Part shown: positions 45,605 through 54,801 of the stretch, piece after piece
How the letters are laid out: each line of letters starts with the position of its first letter
Position numbering within the stretch: the first letter of the stretch is position 1
Source: Faecalimonas umbilicata
Lineage (GTDB): Bacteria > Bacillota > Clostridia > Lachnospirales > Lachnospiraceae
Assembly (NCBI RefSeq): GCF_004346095.1
Contig: NZ_SLZV01000005.1
Coordinates: 82,222-146,221 of the forward strand
Direction: 5' to 3'
DNA: 64,000 bases
Notes under the pieces: generated by a model
Database searches by the model: none
Seen by the model: the letters and a program-made list of their open reading frames with translations, nothing else
What the model was told of the DNA's origin: nothing
Position numbers and translations under genes: made by a program

Positions 45605-46356
45605 TCACTACACTCCTCTTTCTCTTCTCCTTGATCCAAAATAGAAAAAATATCTGCTACGGAAGGCAATACAACATCTGCCAAATCCTGAAAATCTTCC
45701 TTCCTACTGACACCGCTCAACACTCCAACTGCCTTCCCCTTACAATTTTTCGCAAATCTCATATCATTATAAGTATCTCCGACTACTGCAACTTCTTCTG
45801 GTTCAAGCCCATATGCTTTACAGAATGTTTCAAACATATCCGGATCCGGCTTTGGTCTTGCTACCCCATCATCGGCTCCAACATAATCGATCAAGTCTTC
45901 AATCTGCAATTTTCTCAGACAATGTCTTGTAGAAGCAATCGTATCTGTTGTGGCAATACCGATACGAATTTGTCTTTTCTTTAGCTGCTGAAATAATTCT
46001 GGAAGATCTGTAAATGTCTGAAACTGCATCTGGCTGTCTGTTACAATTTTTTCAAACAACCTGACAATCTGCTCCTGTGCCTTCCTGCTGTCTATGTAGA
46101 TTCCCTTACTTGCAAGTGCCTCTGTAATTTCCTCTGCAATTTCTTTATTGGATTTATAAGCAAGTGCACCATTGGGATCTATATCATCCCCAAAAACTCC
46201 CATTGCCTCCATTACCACATCCACATGTTTCTGATCCGGCGATATCTGATTTTCAGCTAAAAATTCTGGTACAACTCTTTTTGCCGCCTGCACCCAAAAT
46301 GAATGAAACTCTATCAAAGTCCCATCTTTGTCAAATAAAATTCCTTTTATATCCAT
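45586..46356 (-). CDS. HAD family phosphatase, phosphoglycolate phosphatase-like
   Basis: The protein has 256 residues of the HAD subfamily I fold: nucleophile motif FDKDGTL, motif II Thr in ATTD, motif III Lys in ARPKPDP, motif IV GDTYND. The helical cap (about 15-100) is of the type used by phosphoglycolate and sugar phosphatases. It is cytoplasmic. It lies between a PHP hydrolase gene and an ABC ATPase gene in the importer operon, and the overlap with the latter (19 bp) shows co-translation. It probably dephosphorylates a compound imported or released by the PHP enzyme; the substrate is unknown. Confidence 0.85.
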   Translation of the reverse strand: MDIKGILFDKDGTLIEFHSFWVQAAKRVVPEFLAENQISPDQKHVDVVMEAMGVFGDDIDPNGALAYKSNKEIAEEITEALASKGIYIDSRKAQEQIVRLFEKIVTDSQMQFQTFTDLPELFQQLKKRQIRIGIATTDTIASTRHCLRKLQIEDLIDYVGADDGVARPKPDPDMFETFCKAYGLEPEEVAVVGDTYNDMRFAKNCKGKAVGVLSGVSRKEDFQDLADVVLPSVADIFSILDQGEEKEECSEWQRSL

Positions 46357-46371
46357 TGTTTCCTCTTCTCT

Positions 46372-47880
46372 CTAAATCATCCCGGATGCTTTCTGAACCA
46401 TCTCTCCAAACGTCTTGCACTGTGGTGTTTTTGCCCCATGGTAAATTGGATTGACATATCCTAAGAATGTACCATCTTCTTTTCGGACATCTAGACGCAT
46501 CCATTCATATTCTCCTGCTGAAAAGAGAATCTCTGTCTTCGCCTCATAGACACCCTTCTCTATCTCCGTAAGTTCCATCCCCATTCTGACACGGTTGATC
46601 ACAGCATATACAACCGGGCACTCTTCCAGTCCACGAATGACCACCTGATATTGTATACGCACCGCTTCCTTTGTTCCAACAGGAATATGTTCTCCCGGAA
46701 GATAGGTTTCTCCATCGGCTGTAATTTCTACCTCCAGTGTGCAATATCTGCTCACATAAATATGTCCTTTTCTCAAATTTTGCAACAGTTTTGTCGGTGT
46801 CAGCCCTTTACTGAATACATGCGTTCCCGGATCTCCTGCCACAGATGGCTCTAAAGCCCCGTCATATCTCTCCTCGATCAGATTGTGAGAATCACTTCCC
46901 CCAATTCCGTAGATTCGATACCCTTCCTGCCACAGCAAATCTAAAAACCGGATTGCTTTCTCATTGGATTCCTTTGCATATTCATATGTAGGATCGTTTA
47001 CAATTTCCAGAAACTGAACCATACGAAGTGGAATCGAATGAAATTTCCATTTCCAAACATGTAAAAACGGATGATTGATGCTCACAAGCCATCCTCTTTC
47101 TGCTGCTTCCTGCAAAATCTCCGTAACCCATGTTTCTGCCTGTTCGGATGCCGGTCTGCAGATGATTTCTTTGATTCTGGACGGAAGTCGGTCAATTCCA
47201 AAAAGATTACAGTGCCCTTTTTCAGCAGTCACCTCAACTCCCGGAACAATCATCACTTCTGTATGCTTCCATCCCGTATGAATCACATTGTGCTCCGTCG
47301 GTACATAGAAATCCATTTGCATCTGCTTTGCCTTCTCCATTGCATTTGCAACAGTTTCTTTTCCATCTGACAATCTCGTATGCGTATGGAAATCCCCTTT
47401 ATACCACCTTTCTTCGCCATTAAATTTCTGATTCCACGAAAATTGATCATAATACAGAGGGCATTTTTGTTCTTCGGAAACCCAGCATTCTTCTCCAATG
47501 CTTTCCTTAATTTCCTTTTTTTCTCCGGTGATCTCAAAGGTAACTGGTATCGTCTGTGCCCCCAAATATTTCCGGACCTCCTCGGTAAAAATGCAAAGTG
47601 TCAGTTTCCAACTTCCCTGACCAATTTTTCCCGGAACACCTCCGATGGTCGTACATTCCGAAGATGACCCAATCTGAATGACTCTCTCACTGTACCCTAG
47701 TAATTTTTGGAATCGGATCTTTCCGCTTTCATCCTGAAGAAACAGATATCCCATCAGCATTTCTACTTGTTCCACATCTAACATGATAGAAAGGACTTCC
47801 AGAGGTTCTGAAATCAGAACCTCTGCCTCTAAAATCCCATCTGTATTTTTGTTTATCTCAAATGAAATTTTTTCTCTCAC
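46372..47880 (-). CDS. PHP-domain metallohydrolase of the CehA/McbA type
   Basis: The protein has 502 residues. The N-terminal ~150 residues form a beta-rich domain. The PHP domain follows, with metal ligands visible in FHTHTRLSDGK, YVPTEHNVIHTGW, VPGVEVTAEKGHCN, SINHPFLHVW and GIGGSDSHN. The rest is a beta-sandwich tail. The CehA/McbA family hydrolyses phosphoester-type or carbamate bonds and is often encoded with ABC importers. GTG at 47878-47880 with GAGGAG six bases upstream is the start; the longer ATG frame overlaps the binding-protein gene. There is no signal peptide. Together with the HAD phosphatase it may process an imported phosphodiester or phosphosugar. Confidence 0.8.
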   Translation of the reverse strand: MREKISFEINKNTDGILEAEVLISEPLEVLSIMLDVEQVEMLMGYLFLQDESGKIRFQKLLGYSERVIQIGSSSECTTIGGVPGKIGQGSWKLTLCIFTEEVRKYLGAQTIPVTFEITGEKKEIKESIGEECWVSEEQKCPLYYDQFSWNQKFNGEERWYKGDFHTHTRLSDGKETVANAMEKAKQMQMDFYVPTEHNVIHTGWKHTEVMIVPGVEVTAEKGHCNLFGIDRLPSRIKEIICRPASEQAETWVTEILQEAAERGWLVSINHPFLHVWKWKFHSIPLRMVQFLEIVNDPTYEYAKESNEKAIRFLDLLWQEGYRIYGIGGSDSHNLIEERYDGALEPSVAGDPGTHVFSKGLTPTKLLQNLRKGHIYVSRYCTLEVEITADGETYLPGEHIPVGTKEAVRIQYQVVIRGLEECPVVYAVINRVRMGMELTEIEKGVYEAKTEILFSAGEYEWMRLDVRKEDGTFLGYVNPIYHGAKTPQCKTFGEMVQKASGMI

Positions 47881-47899
47881 ACTTTTCTCCTCGCTTGTT

Positions 47900-49201
47900 T
47901 TATTTATTGACACTATCCAATGCTTTCTGTGCGGTCTTCTGCGCTTCATCCAATGCTTCTTTTGCGGAAATACCTTCAATTTCTACTTTATCTGCTGCAA
48001 TACGCAATGCATCCATTACTTTTCCTCCGGTTGGATCTTCCGGCATGATCGATGCATGTGCTGCCTGCTGCAATGGAACAAGTGCCTGTGGATGTTCATT
48101 TGTATATGCTTCAAATGCCTCTACTTCCTGTGTGGAATTGCGCACAGCAACATAACCTGTTCCCATAGACCACTTTGCCTGATTTTCCGGCGTAGTAAAG
48201 AATTTCATAAATTCATATACCCCTTGCTTTTCTTCCTCTGAAGATCCCTCCAACATTACAAGCTGTAATGCTCCTGCAACCGGCGCTGATGGATTGTCTC
48301 CCCATCCCGGCTGCTCCATTGCAGCTACAATATCAAAATCAAGGTCTGCCTGATCTCCGGAAGATCCTGTATAACCTCCTGCCTTATTTTGCAGGACATC
48401 ATCAATTGTTTTATACCAGTATTCCCATCCTTGTCCGCCAGAATGGATTCTCATCGTTTTATCTTCATGGATCCACTTACGGAAGCTTTCCCATACTTCT
48501 ACCCACTCTTCGGAGTTGATCAGCACTTCTGTTTTGTCCTCGCTGAAGATTTGTGCTCCATTGCTGAGCGCCGCATCGATCATATTTCCAGATCCCCACA
48601 TCGGCTCCCATCCATAGAATTCCTCTCCTTTTGACATTTTCTTTGCCGCTGCCTCCAAATCCTGCCATGTCTTAATGTCTTCTGCCTGGATACCTGCTTC
48701 TTCAAAAGCAGCTTTATTGTAATACATGACTTGAGTAGTTCCATATGCAGGGAATGCAAACAACTTTCCATCATCGATTCCCTGATTGTAAAATACCTCA
48801 ATATAATCTTCTTTTTCAAACGCCTTATCGTCGTCTACAAATGGCTGAATATCTGCCACCAAGTCTTTTCTAGAAAGATTTCTCGCCTTATCTACATCAA
48901 GAAGTGCCATATCCGGAGCTTTTTTTCCTGCAATTCCTGCCTGCAGTTTTTCATATGTCTCATCATAGTCTGCCTGTGTCACGCTGTTGATCTCATATTG
49001 ATCCTGTGAAGCATTAAACTCTTCCACCATATCTCCAAGAACTCCAACTGCAGTCTTTCCTCCGGAATACCAAAAATCAATCTTTACTTTTCCATCCTCA
49101 GTCTTTGCTGTCTCCTCTTTTTTTGCTCCTCCACATCCTGCAAATGCAGATGCTGTCATTGTACAAATTAACCCGATTGCCATGATTTTCTTTAATTTCA
49201 T
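47900..49201 (-). CDS. ABC importer extracellular solute-binding lipoprotein
   Basis: The protein has 433 residues. Its lipoprotein signal peptide has lipobox SAFAGC (Cys23), followed by an acidic linker and a family-1 solute-binding fold (VKIDFWYSGG, PDMALLDVDKARNL, FAFPAYGTTQVMYYNKAAFEEAG, QAKWSMGTGYVAVRN). The length and motifs resemble UgpB (glycerol-3-phosphate and glycerophosphodiester) or maltose/oligosaccharide-binding proteins. The ATG at 49199-49201 follows AAGGATAGG. It ends 20 bp upstream of the PHP gene and begins eight bases after the permease gene. Given the PHP and HAD enzymes, a phosphorylated ligand such as a glycerophosphodiester is plausible but not proven. Confidence 0.9.
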   Translation of the reverse strand: MKLKKIMAIGLICTMTASAFAGCGGAKKEETAKTEDGKVKIDFWYSGGKTAVGVLGDMVEEFNASQDQYEINSVTQADYDETYEKLQAGIAGKKAPDMALLDVDKARNLSRKDLVADIQPFVDDDKAFEKEDYIEVFYNQGIDDGKLFAFPAYGTTQVMYYNKAAFEEAGIQAEDIKTWQDLEAAAKKMSKGEEFYGWEPMWGSGNMIDAALSNGAQIFSEDKTEVLINSEEWVEVWESFRKWIHEDKTMRIHSGGQGWEYWYKTIDDVLQNKAGGYTGSSGDQADLDFDIVAAMEQPGWGDNPSAPVAGALQLVMLEGSSEEEKQGVYEFMKFFTTPENQAKWSMGTGYVAVRNSTQEVEAFEAYTNEHPQALVPLQQAAHASIMPEDPTGGKVMDALRIAADKVEIEGISAKEALDEAQKTAQKALDSVNK

Positions 49202-49209
49202 ATATTTTC

Positions 49210-50127
49210 CTATCCTTTCATTCCTGTGTCGCCGCCGATTCCATTGATAAACCACTTCTGTGTAAACATAAATAAGATTAAAAGCGGCACAACGATAATC
49301 GTGCTTCCTGCCATTACTTTCGGCCATTCAGTTCCATAAGCTCCGCCTTCGATAAAATATCTGCGAAGTCCCTGTGAGACAAGACTCATCTCCGGTGAAT
49401 CCGTGATCAGCGAAGGCCACATATAATTATTGTAACTACTGATAAAACTCATCAGCCCAAATGTAATAAATGATGATTTTGTCATTGGTGTTACGATTTT
49501 CCATAAGATTTTCCATGCATTTGCTCCATCGATTTTGGCTGCTTCCACCAGACCTGCCGGAACTTGCATAAATGCCTGACGCAAAAGGAAAATCCCAAAA
49601 ATGCTGACTGCATTTGATATGATCAGTCCTGTATAAGTGTTAAGTAAGTTCCAATTAGATAAAATGATATAACTTGGAACATACGTTGCTGCTGTTGGAA
49701 GCATATATGTTGCCATGATTACAGCAAACAACATCTTTCTGCCTCGAAATCTCATAAACACAATCGCATATGCGATCATTGCTCCTGTGACAACTTGAAT
49801 TGCAACTGTACATACAGATACAAATAAACTGTTGCCAATATATCTTACCATTGGAGATTCAAACAAAACTTCCGAGAAATTCTGCCATTGTGCAGTCTCC
49901 GGCAGAAAAGCACTGACATCCATAATTTCCGCCTTCGTTTTTAATGCACTGATAATCATCCATACAAATGGAAATGCCGTCACAAGACTTGCCAAAAGCA
50001 GTACCGCCATTTTTAACAGATGCAGTAAACTATTTATAATCTTCCTGCCCGGCCCGAACATTACTGCCCCTTGTCTGCGGGTCTGTTGTCCCGTCTGATA
50101 TCCATTTAATAGTTTCTGTCCTTCCAT
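49210..50127 (-). CDS. ABC importer permease (MalG/UgpE type)
   Basis: The protein has 305 residues with six membrane helices and the binding-protein-dependent transport signature in the EAA loop, EAAKIDGANAWKILWKIV (about 200-220). The N-terminus is basic. It forms the channel with the MalF-type permease encoded 11 bases upstream. The ATG at 50125-50127 has AAGGAAC upstream. A methionine 22 codons downstream would also leave all membrane helices intact. It is part of the importer operon (permease-permease-binding protein-PHP-HAD-ATPase). Confidence 0.92.
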   Translation of the reverse strand: MEGQKLLNGYQTGQQTRRQGAVMFGPGRKIINSLLHLLKMAVLLLASLVTAFPFVWMIISALKTKAEIMDVSAFLPETAQWQNFSEVLFESPMVRYIGNSLFVSVCTVAIQVVTGAMIAYAIVFMRFRGRKMLFAVIMATYMLPTAATYVPSYIILSNWNLLNTYTGLIISNAVSIFGIFLLRQAFMQVPAGLVEAAKIDGANAWKILWKIVTPMTKSSFITFGLMSFISSYNNYMWPSLITDSPEMSLVSQGLRRYFIEGGAYGTEWPKVMAGSTIIVVPLLILFMFTQKWFINGIGGDTGMKG

Positions 50128-50138
50128 GCTGTTCCTTT

Positions 50139-51029
50139 CTAATAATGTACCCATTTTTTCGATGCCGTAAATTGCACACAGGAAAGCAGTACTGTGATCA
50201 AAATAATCACGATTGCAACTGCAGTCGCCTCTCCCATGTTAAATTCCTCAAACCCTAATTGATAATACATGTACAGCAAAGTTCTTGTACTTCCTGACGG
50301 TCCACCCTGTGTCAGAATCTGAATCTGGTCATATGCCTGAAGAGAATTGACCATCGTAATGATCATGAGGAAAAACGTAGTTGGGGAAATGCACGGAATT
50401 GTAATATCACGAAACCTCTGCCATTTCTTTGCCCCATCCAGTCCACACGCCTCATACAGATCTTTTGGCACTTTCTCCAGAGCTGATAAATAAAAGATCA
50501 TTGCATAACCAAGACTCTTCCAAACTGTTACCAGTATTACGGACAGCATCGCTGTATCTGAGCTTTGAATCCACTGCAAGCCCGGTAAATGGAAAAATTT
50601 TAAGACTGTATTTGCCATTCCTACTTGAGGTTCAAAAATCCATGTCCACACAATGGAAACTGCTACGGTCGGTGTTACCCACGGAGAGAATAGAATAAAT
50701 TTATAAATTCCGCTCCCTCTGAAATTTTTCTGAAGCAGCAAGGCAAGCAGCAAGCCCCCGACAATTGTCGGAATGATCGTCCCCACGCTAAATAGAATTG
50801 TATTTCCCAGTGCTTCATAGAACCGTTCATCGGTGAACAAAGATTTAAAGTTGTCAAAAAACACAAAATTGTATGTGGGACTCATATAATCCCAATCGGT
50901 AAAGCTGATAAATAAAGACCTGAATATTGGATAAATCCAGAAAACGATCAGCGGGATCAGGGCTGGTATGACAAACAACCAAACTCCTCCCATCTGTTTC
51001 AGCCTTTGCATAATGCTCTTTCGGTTCAT
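50139..51029 (-). CDS. ABC importer permease (MalF/UgpA type)
   Basis: The protein has 296 residues with six membrane helices and the EAA loop EACGLDGAKKWQRFRDITIP (about 195-215). The segment PALIPLIVFWIYPIFRSLFISF at the N-terminus is characteristic of UgpA-type permeases. The start at 51027-51029 has AAGGAG seven bases upstream; the longer frame adds 12 residues without support. It lies 45 bases downstream of the MATE gene and is probably in the same transcript as the following five genes. Confidence 0.92.
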   Translation of the reverse strand: MNRKSIMQRLKQMGGVWLFVIPALIPLIVFWIYPIFRSLFISFTDWDYMSPTYNFVFFDNFKSLFTDERFYEALGNTILFSVGTIIPTIVGGLLLALLLQKNFRGSGIYKFILFSPWVTPTVAVSIVWTWIFEPQVGMANTVLKFFHLPGLQWIQSSDTAMLSVILVTVWKSLGYAMIFYLSALEKVPKDLYEACGLDGAKKWQRFRDITIPCISPTTFFLMIITMVNSLQAYDQIQILTQGGPSGSTRTLLYMYYQLGFEEFNMGEATAVAIVIILITVLLSCVQFTASKKWVHY

Positions 51030-51074
51030 AACTTTCTCCTTTCCGAAACGCATTATACAAGGCATTTATAAAAT

Positions 51075-52367
51075 CTACTTTCCTGTTTTTGTAAAGAACA
51101 CATTAAATATTAAGAGCATTATGAGCTGTGTCCCCGGAAGTGATAACCAGATACCATTGATTTTGAAAACATATGGTAATAGAAAAATCAAAAATGGTGC
51201 CACGACAATTGTCTCACCATAAATAAGCTGCATTGCTTTTTTCACCTGAAGTGTCGCATTCAAATAAGAAATATGGAACTTTGCCAGTCCGGTGAACAAA
51301 AATGAAACCGCACTGACTGCCATCCCGGTTCCAAAATAAGCCTGGGAGTCCATCTGCATTCCAAAAACATCCGGAATATATTTTGATACTAAAATCACGA
51401 TGACAAAGAAAACAGCACCCATTCCTACAACTGCAATCGATGCGATTTTTTTCACGAAACGAAGTTCTTCCATTTTTTTCGCTCCACTGTAAAAACTCAT
51501 CAATGGTTGTGTGCCATCTCCAATTCCCATGAGCATAGACTGCACTGGGAAGACAATGTAGGAAATTACCGCATAGCACGCAACTGCTGCATCTCCTCCA
51601 TATTTCAGACACTGTAAATTTGTGAAAAGCAGCACGATCGACGGGGCAAGCGACAATCCAAATGCGGAAATTCCTATTTTTAGAATTTCCCCGATCATCT
51701 TATGTTGCCACACTACCTTGAGATGTACTTTCTGCCTGCCATAAATAAGATAGGAACTGATCACCAACACAACAAACTGTGCAGCAATTGTCCCAACTGC
51801 CGCTCCCCGGATTCCTATTTTTACAACAAATAATAACAGATAATTCAATACCCCATTGACTCCCATCCCGGCAGCCATGCTGACCATCGCCTGAAACGCA
51901 AGATTCCGATTCCGGAGCATTGGAATAAATCCGGTTCCCATCACCTGAAAGACTGCGCCGAAAATAATAATCTGAATATACTCTACGGCTTTCTGGTATA
52001 CATCCCCTTTTGCTCCCAGCGCACTTAGAATAGCGGGATATGTAAATCCAAGCACAATAAGTAATACCATTGCTGCTGCAAACAGAAGTGTGATGGTCTG
52101 ATGATACACCAATTCTCCTCTCTCTTGTTCTCCCTTCCCATTGCTATTGGAATACAGCACACTTCCCCCACTGCCAATTCCGATTCCCACTGCAGTGATC
52201 ACCGCTGCAATCGGCCATGCGATATTGATGGCCGCAAGTCCTGCATCCCCAACTGCACGCCCGACAAACAAGCCATCCATCACCCCATAAAGACCGGACA
52301 TCAAAAGTGAAAACACCGTTGGAATACAGTCCTGTGCGATCCTTTTTAATAAATATTTTCGATTCAT
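51075..52367 (-). CDS. MATE family efflux transporter
   Basis: The protein has 430 residues with twelve membrane helices in two similar bundles. The N-terminal segment QDCIPTVFSLLMSGLYGVMDGLFVGRAVGDAGLAAINIAWP is the family's hallmark, as are PLMSFYSGAKK and GTGFIPMLRN. These transporters export cations or drugs using Na+ or H+ gradients. It is the first gene downstream of a clear promoter and stands 45 bp ahead of the ABC permeases, so it may be part of their operon, though a functional link is not obvious. There is no resistance-specific signature, so the substrate is unknown. Confidence 0.92.
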   Translation of the reverse strand: MNRKYLLKRIAQDCIPTVFSLLMSGLYGVMDGLFVGRAVGDAGLAAINIAWPIAAVITAVGIGIGSGGSVLYSNSNGKGEQERGELVYHQTITLLFAAAMVLLIVLGFTYPAILSALGAKGDVYQKAVEYIQIIIFGAVFQVMGTGFIPMLRNRNLAFQAMVSMAAGMGVNGVLNYLLLFVVKIGIRGAAVGTIAAQFVVLVISSYLIYGRQKVHLKVVWQHKMIGEILKIGISAFGLSLAPSIVLLFTNLQCLKYGGDAAVACYAVISYIVFPVQSMLMGIGDGTQPLMSFYSGAKKMEELRFVKKIASIAVVGMGAVFFVIVILVSKYIPDVFGMQMDSQAYFGTGMAVSAVSFLFTGLAKFHISYLNATLQVKKAMQLIYGETIVVAPFLIFLLPYVFKINGIWLSLPGTQLIMLLIFNVFFTKTGK

Positions 52368-52421
52368 TTGTTTTGCTTCCTTACCTTTTTCCTATAAATT
52401 GGTTGTTTGCACAACTTCTTC

Positions 52422-52449
52422 ATTATAACTGATATCTTGATTTTATCAA
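52422..52449 (-). promoter_or_regulatory. Promoter of the MATE/ABC importer operon
   Basis: TTGATA (RC of 52444-52449), 16-base spacer, perfect TATAAT (RC of 52422-52427), 55 bp upstream of the MATE start codon. Confidence 0.7.
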
Positions 52450-52542
52450 AAAAATCTTTTTTAAATCTCTGTAAAATCTAATTTTTCATCTGACAAAACA
52501 GTGATCTACATGCCTGCATCGAACAACGAATCTTCTGTGAAC

Positions 52543-52586
52543 AAAAAAACTGCCACAGCATAGCATCTTACTATACTGTGGCAGTT
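52543..52586 (-). terminator. Terminator after the MsmK-type ATPase gene
   Basis: AACTGCCACAG (52548-52558) pairs with CTGTGGCAGTT (52576-52586). On the minus strand it is followed by a T-run (RC of 52543-52549). Confidence 0.8.
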
Positions 52587-52648
52587 CCGCTCACTTCCAA
52601 CTTTCTCAGAGTTTCTCATCCATTCGTTGGATTCTTTCTATACACAAA

Positions 52649-53761
52649 TTAGTTTGTGATTGTGCACTCTGTTTCTTTATCAAATACATGAATCTTTTCT
52701 GCATCGAATGCAAACTTCACTGTATCACCTGTTCTTGCTGTTGTTCTTGGGTCAACTCTTGCTGTCATGCTTGCTCCAGCATAGTCAAAGTATAAGTAAA
52801 CTTCAGCACCTAACATTTCATATACACGAATCTTAGATTCGATAACTGTGTTTGGAGAAGATGCAATGAACATTGGCTCATCGTGAACATCTTCCGGACG
52901 AATACCAAGTACAACTGTTTTTCCGTCATATCCGCCTTCGATTAATTTTTTCGCTTTTGCTGGTGGAAGTTCGATTGCTGCTCCTCCAACTTCAAGAGCT
53001 ACTTTATTTCCATTTACTTTACATGTTGCATCTAAGAAGTTCATCTGTGGTGATCCGATGAATCCAGCAACGAATAAGTTACATGGTGTATCATATAATA
53101 CCTGTGGTGTATCTACCTGCTGAACGATACCTGCACTCATAACTACGATTCTTGTACCAAGTGTCATAGCCTCTGTCTGGTCATGAGTAACGTAGATGAT
53201 TGTTGTACCTAATCTCTGGTGTAATTTAGAAATCTCGATACGCATCTGTCCTCTTAATTTTGCATCAAGGTTTGATAAAGGCTCATCCATAAGGAATACT
53301 TTTGGATTACGAACGATAGCACGACCCATAGCAACACGCTGTCTTTGTCCACCAGATAATGCCTTCGGTTTACGATCTAATAAGCTTTCAAGGTCAAGAA
53401 TCTTAGCAGCTTCTTTTACCATTCTGTCGATCTCATCTTTTGGAACTTTTCTTAATTTCAGACCGAATGCCATGTTATCATATACTGTCATATGTGGGTA
53501 CAAAGCATAGTTCTGGAATACCATCGCAATATCTCTGTCTTTTGGCTCTACATCATTTACCACTTTGTCTCCGATTTTCAATTCACCGGATGTGATTTCT
53601 TCCAGACCTGCGATCATACGAAGTGTTGTAGATTTACCACATCCTGAAGGACCTACAAAGATGATAAATTCTTTATCTTCAATCTCAAGGTTGAAGTCTT
53701 TTACAGCTTCAAAACCATTTGGATATGTTTTGTTAATGTGTTTTAATGATAAACTTGCCAT
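52649..53761 (-). CDS. msmK: Multi-substrate sugar ABC ATPase (MsmK/UgpC type)
   Basis: The protein has 370 residues with the same domains as the ATPase at 44495: Walker [51 protein letters not shown], and a C-terminal OB domain with GIRPEDV. It is monocistronic with its own terminator and a strong ribosome site (AGGAGG, ATG at 53759-53761), and it reads as a highly expressed gene (simple, uniform codon choice compared with its neighbours). In Gram-positive bacteria a stand-alone MsmK often energises several sugar importers that lack their own ATPase. This is the likely role here. Confidence 0.9.
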   Translation of the reverse strand: MASLSLKHINKTYPNGFEAVKDFNLEIEDKEFIIFVGPSGCGKSTTLRMIAGLEEITSGELKIGDKVVNDVEPKDRDIAMVFQNYALYPHMTVYDNMAFGLKLRKVPKDEIDRMVKEAAKILDLESLLDRKPKALSGGQRQRVAMGRAIVRNPKVFLMDEPLSNLDAKLRGQMRIEISKLHQRLGTTIIYVTHDQTEAMTLGTRIVVMSAGIVQQVDTPQVLYDTPCNLFVAGFIGSPQMNFLDATCKVNGNKVALEVGGAAIELPPAKAKKLIEGGYDGKTVVLGIRPEDVHDEPMFIASSPNTVIESKIRVYEMLGAEVYLYFDYAGASMTARVDPRTTARTGDTVKFAFDAEKIHVFDKETECTITN

Positions 53762-53903
53762 TGTTACATTTCCTCCTAAACTTTCCAATTCATATCTTAT
53801 TTCGTTTTTCGATATGATTAGTATAAGTGAAAATCAAATCTTGTTCCATGCTCCACTTGCACAAACTTTTTGGGAATTAGTATACAAGTTGCTCAAAACA
53901 CCT

Positions 53904-54740
53904 CTAAATCAGGCTGTTATATACATCTCTCTTGGAAATCCCGCGATCCTTTGCTACCTTTTTCATCGCTTCCTTCTTATCGATTCCCTGATCCATATAA
54001 TATTGTACATGGTCTTCCAGTGACATCTGCTCCCACTGACTTTGTGCTTCCTTTCGTATCTCTTCTCTGCTCTTTCCTTCCACTACGAGCACGCACTCTC
54101 CCTTTGGATCCGTTTCCTCGTAATAGACGATCGCCTCTCTTAAAGTTGTCACAAATGCAGTCTCATGCTTCTTTGTCAACTCCCGGCACACCGTGATTCT
54201 TCTATTGCCAAGTACTCCCTCCAGCTCCTTTAAGGTCTTCACAAGTCTGTGTGGAGCTTCATATAAAATGATAGTTCTCGTCTCTTGTTCCAGTTCCTTT
54301 ACGACTTCCTGGCGCTCTTTCTTATCACTCGGAAGAAATGCTTCAAATGCGAATCTTCTCGTGGCAAGCCCGGAAATTGTTAATGCCGTAATACATGCCG
54401 CTGCCCCCGGAAGTGATGTGACTGTGATTCCGGCTTCGTAACACATTTTTACAAGCTCTTCTCCCGGATCTGAAATTCCCGGTGTACCCGCATCTGTAAT
54501 GAGTGCAATATTCTGTCCTTCCAAAAGTTTCTGTACGAGTTTCTTTCCTTTTTCAATTTTATTATATTCGTGATAGCTCGTCATCGGCGTCTTGATTTCA
54601 AAATGATTGAGCAGTTTAATACTGTTTCTCGTATCTTCTGCAGCAATCAAATCCACTTCGCCAAGTACTCTTACCGCCCGGAAAGTCATGTCTTCCAGAT
54701 TTCCGATCGGTGTTGCACATAAATATAAAATACCTGCCAT
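53904..54740 (-). CDS. rsmI: 16S rRNA 2'-O-ribose C1402 methyltransferase
   Basis: The protein has 278 residues. The SAM-binding tetrapyrrole-methylase fold begins with LYLCATPIGNLEDMTFRA, followed by AEDTRNSIKLLNH, SDAGTPGISDPG, PGAAACITAL and ALTISGLATRRFAFEAFLP. The C-terminal helices fit RsmI. It modifies C1402 in the decoding centre of 16S rRNA. It starts 61 bp after the end of the trmN6-like gene, as in the conserved Firmicutes cluster. GGAAAAG precedes the ATG. Confidence 0.95.
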   Translation of the reverse strand: MAGILYLCATPIGNLEDMTFRAVRVLGEVDLIAAEDTRNSIKLLNHFEIKTPMTSYHEYNKIEKGKKLVQKLLEGQNIALITDAGTPGISDPGEELVKMCYEAGITVTSLPGAAACITALTISGLATRRFAFEAFLPSDKKERQEVVKELEQETRTIILYEAPHRLVKTLKELEGVLGNRRITVCRELTKKHETAFVTTLREAIVYYEETDPKGECVLVVEGKSREEIRKEAQSQWEQMSLEDHVQYYMDQGIDKKEAMKKVAKDRGISKRDVYNSLI

Positions 54741-54801
54741 GGCACTTTTCCTTTCTTCTTCCTTTTTCTCAGCGAGCCTGCTGCCACTAACGTTATGTCT
54801 A

